Assembly (NCBI RefSeq): GCF_013033965.1
Contig: NZ_WQFE01000003.1
Coordinates: 186,001-250,000 of the forward strand
Reading direction: 5' to 3'
From: Ruegeria atlantica
GTDB taxonomy: Bacteria > Pseudomonadota > Alphaproteobacteria > Rhodobacterales > Rhodobacteraceae
DNA length: 64,000 bases
Shown here: positions 53,527-61,647 of the stretch, piece after piece
How positions within the stretch are numbered: the first letter of the stretch is position 1
Layout of the letters: every line of letters begins with the position of its first letter
Notes under the pieces: generated by a model
Seen by the model: only the letters and a program-made list of their open reading frames with translations
Databases searched by the model: none
Told to the model about the DNA's origin: nothing
Translations under genes and position numbers: made by a program

Positions 53527-55005
53527 ATGGGAAACCTTCCGCATTTTCAGCTTTTCATTGATGGCGTCTGGACCGAAGGGTCAGCCTCGCAGGTTATGAC
53601 GTCCGAAAACCCTGCGACTGGTCAAGGGTGGGCCACCTTCGCTTGCGCTTCGTCCGAGGACGTCGACCGTGCCATCGCTGCTGCCAAACGTGTTTTGGAT
53701 GATCCTGAATGGCGGGATTTGACGCAGACCCAGCGGGGCAAACTGTTGTATCGCCTGGCTGAACTGGTTGCTGAGAATGCAGCTCGGCTGGGTGAGTTGG
53801 AGACGACAGACAGCGGAAAGCTGTTGGCAGAAACTTCGGCACAGACCGGATATGTCGCGGACTACTACCGTTACTTTGCGGGGCTGGCAGACAAGATCGA
53901 AGGCACGGTCTTGCCCATCGACAAGCCCGACATGCACGTCTTTACCACACGCGAAGCGATCGGCGTTGTTGCCGCCATTGTGCCGTGGAACGCGCAAATG
54001 TTTCTGACCGCGACCAAGCTGGGCCCGGCGTTGGCTGCAGGTTGCTCTGTGGTGCTGAAGGCGTCGGAAATTGCGCCAGCGCCGATGCTGGAATTCGCAA
54101 AGCTAATCGAACAGGCGGGGTTCCCGCCCGGTGTTGTGTCGGTCATCACCGGTGACGCGGAAAACTGCGCAATTCCGCTGACCCGCCATCCTGATGTCGA
54201 CCGAATTGCCTTTACCGGCGGGCCTGAGACTGCCCGCCATGTGGTGCGTAATTCAGCCGAGAACTTTGCGGTCACCTCACTGGAATTGGGTGGAAAATCC
54301 CCGATCCTCGTGTTTGAAGATGCTGATCTGGACGGCGCCGCAAATGGCCTGATTGCGGGAAATTTCGGCGCATCTGGCCAAAGCTGCGTGGCGGGTACGC
54401 GCGGGCTGGTGCACCGGTCGATCCTGGGACCTCTGGTCGAACGGATCGCCGAAAAGGCCAGCGCCATCCGGTTGGGTGATCCTTTGCAGCCGGAAACGCA
54501 TGTTGGTCCGCTTTGTACCGCAGCGCAGGTGCGCAAGATCGAAGAGACCTTGAACAAAGCGCGGGCGCAGGGAGCTGTAATTCATCTCAGCGGAGAAGCT
54601 GCAGACCGTCCCGGAAATTACATGAACCCCACGTTGGTTGAGTGCAAATCGCCAGAAACCGAAACACTGAAAATCGAAATGTTCGGCCCCGTGATGTCTT
54701 TGTTGCCGTTTGACACCGAAGAAGAAGCCATCGCACTGGCAAACAGCACGCCTTACGGATTGGGGTCGGGTGTATTCACGCAGAACCTTGCGCGCGCGCA
54801 TCGTGTGTCGAAACGCATTCGTGCAGGAATCTGCTGGGTGAATACCTATCGCGCGATCTCTCCTATCGCGCCGTTTGGCGGGTTCAATCAGTCGGGATAT
54901 GGCCGCGAGGCCGGCGTTGAGGCGATATTGGATTATACCAGAACCAAGACCACCTGGATCAGCACGGCGCAAGAGCCGATGGCGAACCCCTTCATAATGC
55001 GCTAA
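53527..55005 (+). CDS. NAD(P)-dependent aldehyde dehydrogenase
   Basis: 492 residues from ATG 53527, with GTGAGG upstream; a GTG at 53515 is possible. Conserved sites: the Asn in IVPWNAQMF, the general base Glu in TSLELGGKSP and the nucleophile Cys in SGQSCVAGTR; C-terminal FGPVMSLLPF and FGGFNQSGYGREAG. Oxidises an aldehyde to an acid. Next to the monooxygenase it parallels TgnC in the trigonelline pathway or a semialdehyde dehydrogenase. Soluble, part of the same operon. Confidence 0.93.
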   Translation: MGNLPHFQLFIDGVWTEGSASQVMTSENPATGQGWATFACASSEDVDRAIAAAKRVLDDPEWRDLTQTQRGKLLYRLAELVAENAARLGELETTDSGKLLAETSAQTGYVADYYRYFAGLADKIEGTVLPIDKPDMHVFTTREAIGVVAAIVPWNAQMFLTATKLGPALAAGCSVVLKASEIAPAPMLEFAKLIEQAGFPPGVVSVITGDAENCAIPLTRHPDVDRIAFTGGPETARHVVRNSAENFAVTSLELGGKSPILVFEDADLDGAANGLIAGNFGASGQSCVAGTRGLVHRSILGPLVERIAEKASAIRLGDPLQPETHVGPLCTAAQVRKIEETLNKARAQGAVIHLSGEAADRPGNYMNPTLVECKSPETETLKIEMFGPVMSLLPFDTEEEAIALANSTPYGLGSGVFTQNLARAHRVSKRIRAGICWVNTYRAISPIAPFGGFNQSGYGREAGVEAILDYTRTKTTWISTAQEPMANPFIMR

Positions 55006-55048
55006 AGATTCGGCAAAGCAGGGCATTAAGCCGGGAAGGGAGGCGATC

Positions 55049-55915
55049 ATGAAGCTAGAAAAACCAAACTTCCTACCGCCGTCGGATGCCGATGATCGCA
55101 AAGCCATTGCGCCGGTAATATGCTACCCGCCAGAAACGCTCGATCCACCAGACCTGACCACTTTGGCGATGCTGCGGGAGGGTGCGGCCAAAACGGCCGA
55201 GGTCACAGCAGCACCGCGCGATGCGGCCTGTATCGAAGTTCCCGCAGGCGCTTTTGTCAGGGTGGTATCGGTCGATGGCCCTCAGGTTGGCGATCTGAAC
55301 ATGTGGAACAAACATGACCTGACCGAGCGGTTCTATTCGGGCAAAACCCGCGCGCTGCATGGCACGCATCTGTCGACTGGCGACCGGATGTGGTCGTGCT
55401 TTCCCAACATGCGACCGATGGCGACGATCGTTGCCGATACTCTGGACTGGTACGGGTTCGATACCTATGGCGGATCGGTCCATGACGTGATTGGCACACG
55501 GTGTGATCCCTATACCGGGCGTTTGCTTTCGGGGGACGACTATCACTATTGCTGCCACTCGAACCTGACCCGCGCGCTGGCCAGCCATTGCGACCTGCCG
55601 CTGCATGATGCCGAGATGCTGGTGCATGACGTGCTGAACGTGTTCATGTGCACTGGATTTACCCGCGATACCGGCCAGTATTTTATGAAAGCCAGCCCGG
55701 TTCGCCCCGGCGATTATCTTGAGTTCCACGCTGAAATCGATCTGATCGTCGGCCTGTCTGCGTGCCCCGGAGGGGATTGTTCCTCGGAACACTCCTCAGA
55801 CGCGGCGGCCTGCTATCCGTTGGTGATGGAGGTCTACGACCCAGGCGAGGATGCACGGGCTGCGCATGTGCAACCAGATCGGTCAAAATATGACCGCACC
55901 CACGGATGCGGTTAA
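55049..55915 (+). CDS. DUF1989 (urea carboxylase-associated) family protein
   Basis: 288 residues; start ATG 55049 has GGGAGG upstream. Conserved blocks: IEVPAGAFVRVVSVDGPQVG, GGSVHDVIGTRCDPYTG, YHYCCHSNL and SACPGGDCSSEHS, with the Cys and His residues that could hold zinc. Members encoded beside urea carboxylase form carboxyguanidine deiminase (CgdAB), so amidine or amide hydrolysis is a candidate activity. No urea carboxylase genes are nearby. Last gene of the operon; its TAA overlaps the stop of the convergent M20 gene. Confidence 0.88.
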   Translation: MKLEKPNFLPPSDADDRKAIAPVICYPPETLDPPDLTTLAMLREGAAKTAEVTAAPRDAACIEVPAGAFVRVVSVDGPQVGDLNMWNKHDLTERFYSGKTRALHGTHLSTGDRMWSCFPNMRPMATIVADTLDWYGFDTYGGSVHDVIGTRCDPYTGRLLSGDDYHYCCHSNLTRALASHCDLPLHDAEMLVHDVLNVFMCTGFTRDTGQYFMKASPVRPGDYLEFHAEIDLIVGLSACPGGDCSSEHSSDAAACYPLVMEVYDPGEDARAAHVQPDRSKYDRTHGCG

Positions 55916-57069
55916 CGGGTGAGGCGATGACCTAATCGGGTTAGCATTCTGCAGCACATGTCCAACTGTTCAATCTCGAGGAACTCGTCCGCCTTGTGCG
56001 CCTGTGCGATTGAACCTGGCCCGCAAACGATCGCGTGAACGCCAAGCTTCTGAAACAATCCGGCCTCGGTCGCAAAGGCAACAACACCTGTACCGTTGGC
56101 CCCGGTCAGTTCGGCGACCAGATCACGGGCTGCGTTTTCTTCCATGGGCTCAAGGCCTTCGACTTCGGCGATAGCCTCTTGCGTGATGCTCGAGTCACTG
56201 TGGACCGCTTGCATTTCCGGCAAAAGCGAATGCTGTACGTAGTCCGAAAGGGTCTTTTTGACGAGGTCGGCGTCGCTTGCTTGCACAGGCCGCATCTCCC
56301 ACAAAACCTCGGCCTTGCTGGCGATGACATTGTGGGCAACACCCCCGGTGATTTGCCCGATATTGACAGTGGTCCAGGGCGGCTCGAACCGGCTGTCTGC
56401 CGGTGCGCGAGACTTGAGAATGTGGCGCAACTCCAGCAGTTTTCCGATATATCGTGCAGCATATTCCGCAGCATTCACCCCGTCATCGGGGGCAGAGCTG
56501 TGTCCCTCTAGCCCATAGAAGCGGGTGGTGTATTCAAAGCAGCCCTTATGACCCTCAATCACGCGCATCTCGGTTGGTTCGCCGATAATGGCGATGTCCG
56601 GGACGATGCCGCGATCAGACAAATCATCAACCAGTGTTTGGGCACCAAGGCAGCCGACTTCCTCATCATAAGTAAAGGCAAAGTGCAGCGGCTGGGTCAG
56701 TTTGCTGACATCCAACGTTTCGCCGAAAGCCACCGCCGCAGCGATAAAGCCCTTCATGTCGCACGTGCCGCGACCGTAGAGCTTGCCGTCATTTTCGACC
56801 ATCTGAAACGGATCGGTCGTCCAGTCCTGATCGGCCACCGGCACCACATCCGTATGGCCTGACAGAAGGATACCGCCGGGTTGATCGGGGCCGATGGTGG
56901 CAAACACATTGGCCTTGGTGCCAGTCTTGTCCCGCGTGACGATGCACCGTGCGCCCAATGCCTCAAGCTGTTCGGTCAGATAACCGATCATTTCCAGATT
57001 GGAATCTGCAGACACCGTCTCAAAAACAATCAGATCGGCTAGTATTTCCTTGGTTCTCGCTAGAGTCAT
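55912..57069 (-). CDS. M20 deacetylase (ArgE/acetylornithine deacetylase-like)
   Basis: 385 residues from ATG 57069, which overlaps the stop of the M24 gene (ATGA). M20 metallopeptidase: LLSGHTDVVPV (metal His and Asp), YGRGTCDMKGF (bridging Asp), TYDEEVGCLGA (general base and ligand Glu), and IIGEPTEMRVIEGHKG. It removes an N-acyl group from an amino acid or diamine. As it is coupled to an ectoine-hydrolase-like gene, the substrate may be an N-acetyl diamino acid released by ring opening, a job done by an unrelated DoeB in known ectoine pathways. True arginine biosynthesis is less likely. Confidence 0.9.
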   Translation of the reverse strand: MTLARTKEILADLIVFETVSADSNLEMIGYLTEQLEALGARCIVTRDKTGTKANVFATIGPDQPGGILLSGHTDVVPVADQDWTTDPFQMVENDGKLYGRGTCDMKGFIAAAVAFGETLDVSKLTQPLHFAFTYDEEVGCLGAQTLVDDLSDRGIVPDIAIIGEPTEMRVIEGHKGCFEYTTRFYGLEGHSSAPDDGVNAAEYAARYIGKLLELRHILKSRAPADSRFEPPWTTVNIGQITGGVAHNVIASKAEVLWEMRPVQASDADLVKKTLSDYVQHSLLPEMQAVHSDSSITQEAIAEVEGLEPMEENAARDLVAELTGANGTGVVAFATEAGLFQKLGVHAIVCGPGSIAQAHKADEFLEIEQLDMCCRMLTRLGHRLTR

Positions 57070-58250
57070 GGCTTTACAAACAGCTTTCTGGGGCGGTTGC
57101 AGAAACACTCGGCAGGTCCGGACTCAGTGATGAGGATCGACTCAGTGATCTCCAACCCCCAATCGTCCATCCAAAGGCCGGGCATGAAGTGAAAGGTCAT
57201 ACCGGGTTCCAGTACGGTCTCATCCTCCGGCCGCAAGGATATCGTGCGCTCGCCCCAATCGGGTGGATAGCTGAGGCCAATTGGATACCCGCATCGCGCG
57301 CCGCGCTCGATGCCGGCCCGTTCCAATGGAGCAGCCAGAGCCAAGGCAATATCACGCGCTTGGTTGCCGGCACGCGCGGCTTCTAGTCCTGCCTCAAGCC
57401 CTTCTACCAGAGCGGCTTCAGCACGAAGCAAATAGTCGGGTGGCTTACCCAAAAAGACTGAGCGGCAGAATGGCGCGTGATAACGGCGATAGCAGCCCGA
57501 CAGTTCAAAAAATGTGCACTCACCGGATTTGAATGGCTCACCATCCCAAGTCAGGTGTGGTGCGGCGGCATCCGGACCGGACGGGAGCAGGGGCACAATG
57601 GCCGCGTAATCGCCCCAATCGTCGCCAACTCCGGTGACTGCGTCATGGTAGATTTGTGCGACGAGGTCATTCTTTCGCATACTCGGTTCAATGCGCTCCA
57701 ATACACCGTCGGTCACATGCTCGGATATCCGGGCCGCCTTTCGTATCAGCACGATTTCTTCATCGGATTTAACCGCACGTTGCCAGTTGACCAAAGCATT
57801 TGCATCGACAAGTTGTGCTTCGGGTAGCTCTGCCAGCAAAGTCAGATGCGCCTTGGCTGAGTAGTAATAATTGTCCAACTCGACACCAATGCGCCCCTTG
57901 GCGATACCGGTGTCCGCAATCAGTGCGGCCAGGTCCTGCATGGGGTGACGGACTGTGGATTGTACGTATTCGTCGGAGTACCCGCGGATTCGGTCGTTGG
58001 GCATCCATACTGTTCTGCGCGCGCCATTGGCGTCTTGACTGCGGCCCCACCAGATCGGGTCGGCGTCGTGCAACACCAGCACCCCCTGATGCACGTAGAA
58101 TGACCAGCCATCATACCCCGTCAGCCATGCCATGTTCGAAGGGTCCTCGACGAACAAGGCATCCAAGCCCGCGGCTGCCATGGCGGCGCGGGTCTTTGCC
58201 AACCTGCGGTTATACTCGGCGCGGCTGAAGGCCGGATCAGAATGGGGCAT
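57066..58250 (-). CDS. Ectoine hydrolase (DoeA/EutD)-like M24 protein without metal ligands
   Basis: 394 residues. Strongly resembles ectoine hydrolase: SNMAWLTGYDGWSFYVHQ, WWGRSQDANGARRTVWM, ALVNWQRAVKSDEE and GYPIGLSYPPDWGERTISLR. M24 pita-bread fold, but the metal ligands are replaced: compared with the adjacent M24 gene the first Asp is Glu (FFELSG), the second is Pro, the His is Tyr (GYPIG) and one Glu is Met (HFMPG). Known EutD also acts without metal through a covalent Glu. No eutBC, doeC, doeD or ectoine transporter lies nearby, so a related cyclic amidine may be the substrate. First gene of a two-gene unit with the M20 deacetylase. Confidence 0.85.
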   Translation of the reverse strand: MPHSDPAFSRAEYNRRLAKTRAAMAAAGLDALFVEDPSNMAWLTGYDGWSFYVHQGVLVLHDADPIWWGRSQDANGARRTVWMPNDRIRGYSDEYVQSTVRHPMQDLAALIADTGIAKGRIGVELDNYYYSAKAHLTLLAELPEAQLVDANALVNWQRAVKSDEEIVLIRKAARISEHVTDGVLERIEPSMRKNDLVAQIYHDAVTGVGDDWGDYAAIVPLLPSGPDAAAPHLTWDGEPFKSGECTFFELSGCYRRYHAPFCRSVFLGKPPDYLLRAEAALVEGLEAGLEAARAGNQARDIALALAAPLERAGIERGARCGYPIGLSYPPDWGERTISLRPEDETVLEPGMTFHFMPGLWMDDWGLEITESILITESGPAECFCNRPRKLFVKP

Positions 58251-58278
58251 TTTAGGTTCCTGCCTGGGGCGAGTTTTG

Positions 58279-58310
58279 TTGACAGAACTTGACGAATGCG
58301 ATCACGTCAA
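58279..58310. promoter_or_regulatory. TTGAC repeats in the divergent M24 promoter region
   Basis: TTGAC at 58279-58283 and again at 58289-58293 (one helical turn apart), followed by the inverted copy GTCAA at 58306-58310. The 195-base gap serves two divergent M24 genes, so this is a good place for an operator. One copy could also be a -35 element. Confidence 0.45.
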
Positions 58311-58445
58311 TGGGCATCATAAGAAAGACACCAAATTGAGAATCTCACCATACTCCCGTTGCGGTGGCCAAAGGCTGATGGACGGTACCCCCATGAGAAT
58401 TGGCATGGACGTGCAGGTTCTGCGCGTTTTTCCTGAGGTCGCAGG

Positions 58446-59591
58446 GTGAGGGGGTTCGAGGTATCAGAGTTCGCTGCGCGTACCGAACGCGCGCAACGCA
58501 GGATGCAAGCCTCGGGCCTGTCCGCGCTGCTGCTGACCACGGAACCGGAAGTCCGTTACTTCACCGGATACCTGACACGGTTTTGGGAAAGCCCGACGCG
58601 CCCCTGGTTTCTGATCGTTCCCGCCAGTGGCAAGCCGATTGCGGTGATACCTTCGATCGGTGCTGCGCTTATGGCGGAGACGTGGGTTGAAGATATCCGA
58701 ACCTGGACTGCCCCTGATTTGACTGACGATGGGGTCAGTCTTTTGGCTGACGTGCTTTGCGAGGTTACGCCCCGCGACGCGAAGATCGGATTGCCCGACG
58801 GACATGAAACACATGTCAGAATGCCGTTGTCAGATCTTCACCGTTTGCAACAGACTATCGGTCCACGGGATCTTTGCGGCGACGACGGATTAATCCGCTC
58901 TCTGCGGATGGTGAAATCGTCAGCGGAAATAGCAAAGATCGAGACGGCATGCGCGATCGCCGGCCGTGCGTTTCAGCGGGTTCCTGAAATTGCCGGAGAG
59001 GGCGTAGCGCTGGATGCCGTGTTTCGCCGGTTTCAGATGCTGTGCCTGGACGAGGGTGCTGATTGGGTTCCCTACCTCGCGGGCGGAGCGGAGCAGGGCG
59101 GGTATACCGACGTGATTTCCCCGGCATCTGATACGCTGCTGCAACAAGGCGATGTCCTGATGCTGGACACCGGTCTGGTTTGGGATGGGTATTTCAGCGA
59201 CTATGACCGCAACTGGGCCATAGGTTCTGCGAGCGCTCAGGTTAAGTCGGCCTACAGTGCGTTGATTGAGGCGTCGGATGCTGCGTTCGAGATTGCGCGC
59301 CCCGGCGCCACGGCGGCGGACCTGTTTGAGGCAATGAACTCTGTGCTGTCGCGCCACGATGCCGATACGGGGGCAGGGCGATTGGGGCATGGTTTAGGTA
59401 TGTCACTGACAGAATGGCCTTCCCTCATTCCAACTGACCACACCGTTTTGGAACCCGGTATGGTCCTGACGCTTGAGCCGGGTATTTCGGTGGGTGGAAA
59501 GATCCTTGTCCATGAAGAGAACATCGTAGTAACCGAAGGAGAACCCCGATTTCTGAGCCCCCGTTCTGACAGGGAGTTGCCCGAGATATGA
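58446..59591 (+). CDS. M24 metallopeptidase (Xaa-Pro dipeptidase/creatinase-like)
   Basis: 381 residues from GTG 58446, preceded by GAGG. All five dinuclear metal ligands are visible: D241 (MLDTG), D252 (YFSDYDR), H315 (LGHGLGM), E344 (LEPGI) and E358 (HEENIVV). N-terminal creatinase-like domain about 1-140, catalytic domain after. Hydrolyses imide or cyclic-amide bonds, for example Xaa-Pro dipeptides. It overlaps the Asp/Glu racemase-family gene by 4 bases and is divergent from the metal-less M24 gene. Substrate unknown. Confidence 0.92.
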   Translation: MRGFEVSEFAARTERAQRRMQASGLSALLLTTEPEVRYFTGYLTRFWESPTRPWFLIVPASGKPIAVIPSIGAALMAETWVEDIRTWTAPDLTDDGVSLLADVLCEVTPRDAKIGLPDGHETHVRMPLSDLHRLQQTIGPRDLCGDDGLIRSLRMVKSSAEIAKIETACAIAGRAFQRVPEIAGEGVALDAVFRRFQMLCLDEGADWVPYLAGGAEQGGYTDVISPASDTLLQQGDVLMLDTGLVWDGYFSDYDRNWAIGSASAQVKSAYSALIEASDAAFEIARPGATAADLFEAMNSVLSRHDADTGAGRLGHGLGMSLTEWPSLIPTDHTVLEPGMVLTLEPGISVGGKILVHEENIVVTEGEPRFLSPRSDRELPEI

Positions 59592-60295
59592 CGCGTCTAT
59601 CCTATACCGTTGATGCGGATGATCCCGCCACATCGCCGATGGGGCTTATCGTCTTGCAGACAGATGAAACGCTTGAGCCGGAGTTCAACGCGTATTTTTC
59701 AGATCGTAGCTGTCCAATTTACGTCTCCAGAATTCCCAGCGGCAAAGAGGTGACGACCGATACGTTGGCGGAAATGAAAACAGCCCTTCCAGCCGCTGCT
59801 GATCTTTTGCCCAAGACCCGACCATATCGTGTGGTCGGGTACGGCTGCACCTCTGCCAGCTCGGTCATCGGGTCGGAACAGGTTGAGAAAATGGTTCAAC
59901 AGACGTGCGAGACGGCGATAGTCACGAACCCATTGCGCGCAGCGTCTGCCTGTGCCCACGAACTTGGCGTGGCAAAACTCGCGCTTTTGTCGCCATATAT
60001 CGAAGAAGTGAACGATCCCTTACGCACTGCTTTTGCGCAAAACGGTATTTCGATGGATGTTTTTGGCACTTTCGGGGAGGCCGAAGAAGCCAAGGTCGCT
60101 CGGATTTCCCAAGAGTCTCTGATCGACGCAGCAGTTAAACTTGGCCAGGACGATTCGGTTGAAGCGATCTTTCTAAGCTGCACGAATCTAAGAACTTTTA
60201 ACGTTATTCCGATTGTGCAGGAACGGTTAAGAAAACCTGTACTATCCAGCAATCAAAGCCTCGCGTGGCACATGCGCAGGTTGAATTGTGCCTGA
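59588..60295 (+). CDS. Asp/Glu racemase / maleate isomerase superfamily protein
   Basis: 235 residues. Two conserved cysteines in the expected places: C87 in VVGYGCTSAS and C198 in IFLSCTNL, the pair that acts in Asp/Glu/hydantoin racemases, maleate cis-trans isomerase and arylmalonate decarboxylase. Alignment by eye favours the maleate isomerase/decarboxylase branch. ATGA overlap with the M24 gene means the two act together. Could racemise or isomerise a product of ring cleavage. The exact reaction is open. Confidence 0.85.
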   Translation: MTRLSYTVDADDPATSPMGLIVLQTDETLEPEFNAYFSDRSCPIYVSRIPSGKEVTTDTLAEMKTALPAAADLLPKTRPYRVVGYGCTSASSVIGSEQVEKMVQQTCETAIVTNPLRAASACAHELGVAKLALLSPYIEEVNDPLRTAFAQNGISMDVFGTFGEAEEAKVARISQESLIDAAVKLGQDDSVEAIFLSCTNLRTFNVIPIVQERLRKPVLSSNQSLAWHMRRLNCA

Positions 60296-60444
60296 AAACT
60301 CTGCTGCTTATTTTTTAATCGTTACCCGTGCGTCACATTTTGGTTGCGTGCTGCACCCTGCATGTCCTTAAATGGCGCAGACAGGTCTTTGAGATCCGGA
60401 TGAACCGGGCATGCAAGGACCGTACAGGGGAGACTAATCGGTAA

Positions 60445-61536
60445 ATGTCTAATGACGCAGCGTTCGTCGAGTTTCAGCATGTCCAAAAATCCTATGATGG
60501 CGAGATCCTTGTTGTAAAAGACCTCAACCTTTCCATGCCGAAGGGTGAGTTTCTTACAATGCTTGGGCCCTCGGGGTCCGGCAAGACAACTTGCCTGATG
60601 ATGCTGGCAGGGTTTGAAACAGCCACTCATGGCGAGATTATGTTGGACGGACGGCCGATCAACAATATCCCACCGCACAAGCGCGGCATCGGCATGGTTT
60701 TCCAGAACTACGCTTTGTTCCCGCATATGACGGTGGCTGAAAACCTGTCCTTCCCTCTGGAAGTACGAAAAATCGGCAAGGACGAAAGAGAAGAAAAAGT
60801 CCGCCGTGCGCTCGACATGGTTCAAATGGGAGCCTTCGGAAGCCGTCGACCCGCACAATTGTCGGGTGGTCAGCAACAGCGGATCGCTCTGGCCCGCGCG
60901 CTGGTGTTCGAGCCTGAGTTGGTTCTGATGGACGAACCGCTGGGCGCGCTGGACAAACAACTGCGCGAGCATATGCAGTTTGAAATCACGCGTCTGGCGC
61001 ATGAGTTGGGGATCACGACCGTCTACGTGACGCATGACCAGACCGAAGCTCTGACAATGTCTGATCGCGTCGCTGTATTCGATGACGGGCGTATTCAGCA
61101 ACTTGCGCCACCGGATCTTCTATACGAAGAGCCGGAAAACAGCTTTGTTGCTCAGTTTATAGGTGAAAACAATACCCTGGAAGGTGTTGTTAAATCTATC
61201 AACGGTGACGAATGCGTAGTTGCACTGGATGATGGATCTGAAATTGACGCGAAGCCGGTCAACGTCCACGCGGCTGGTGATCGGACCAAAGTGTCGATCC
61301 GACCTGAGCGTGTGGAATTCAATAAAGACCGACTGCACGCCGATGCGCATACACTAAAGGCAACGGTGAAAGAGTTCATCTATATGGGTGACGTATTCCG
61401 TTTCCGTCTTTCGGTGGCAGGAAATGATGACTTCATCATCAAGACCCGAAATGCCCCGGATGCTATCAAGCTGTCACCAGGCCAGGAGGTCGAAATCGGC
61501 TGGCTTGCGCGCGACTGCAGGGCTTTGGACGCCTGA
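60445..61536 (+). CDS. Spermidine/putrescine-type ABC transporter ATPase (PotA-like)
   Basis: 363 residues. Walker A LGPSGSGKTT near residue 38, Q-loop FQNYALFPHM, signature LSGGQQQR, Walker B LVLMDEPLGALD, switch His in VYVTHDQTEAL; C-terminal TOBE domain (about 280-360). First gene of a transporter operon followed by a binding protein and permease. Many Roseobacter polyamine-type systems carry other nitrogen compounds, so substrate may be that of the neighbouring enzymes. 149 bases separate it from the racemase-family gene. Confidence 0.94.
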   Translation: MSNDAAFVEFQHVQKSYDGEILVVKDLNLSMPKGEFLTMLGPSGSGKTTCLMMLAGFETATHGEIMLDGRPINNIPPHKRGIGMVFQNYALFPHMTVAENLSFPLEVRKIGKDEREEKVRRALDMVQMGAFGSRRPAQLSGGQQQRIALARALVFEPELVLMDEPLGALDKQLREHMQFEITRLAHELGITTVYVTHDQTEALTMSDRVAVFDDGRIQQLAPPDLLYEEPENSFVAQFIGENNTLEGVVKSINGDECVVALDDGSEIDAKPVNVHAAGDRTKVSIRPERVEFNKDRLHADAHTLKATVKEFIYMGDVFRFRLSVAGNDDFIIKTRNAPDAIKLSPGQEVEIGWLARDCRALDA

Positions 61537-61647
61537 TCAGGAAATACCCCGCTCATGTCGCCAAGGTGCGCGGGGAAAGGCATGGGTGGGTTACCCCGTG
61601 GCCCAGCCGCAAAGATCAAAATCAACGGGAATAACAGGGAGTTAACG

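Noticed and set aside
57066..59591. Complete ectoine degradation locus
   Set aside because: Only the DoeA-like protein and an M20 deacetylase are present. No eutBC, diaminobutyrate aminotransferase, aspartate-semialdehyde dehydrogenase, AsnC-type regulator or ectoine importer was found in the window.
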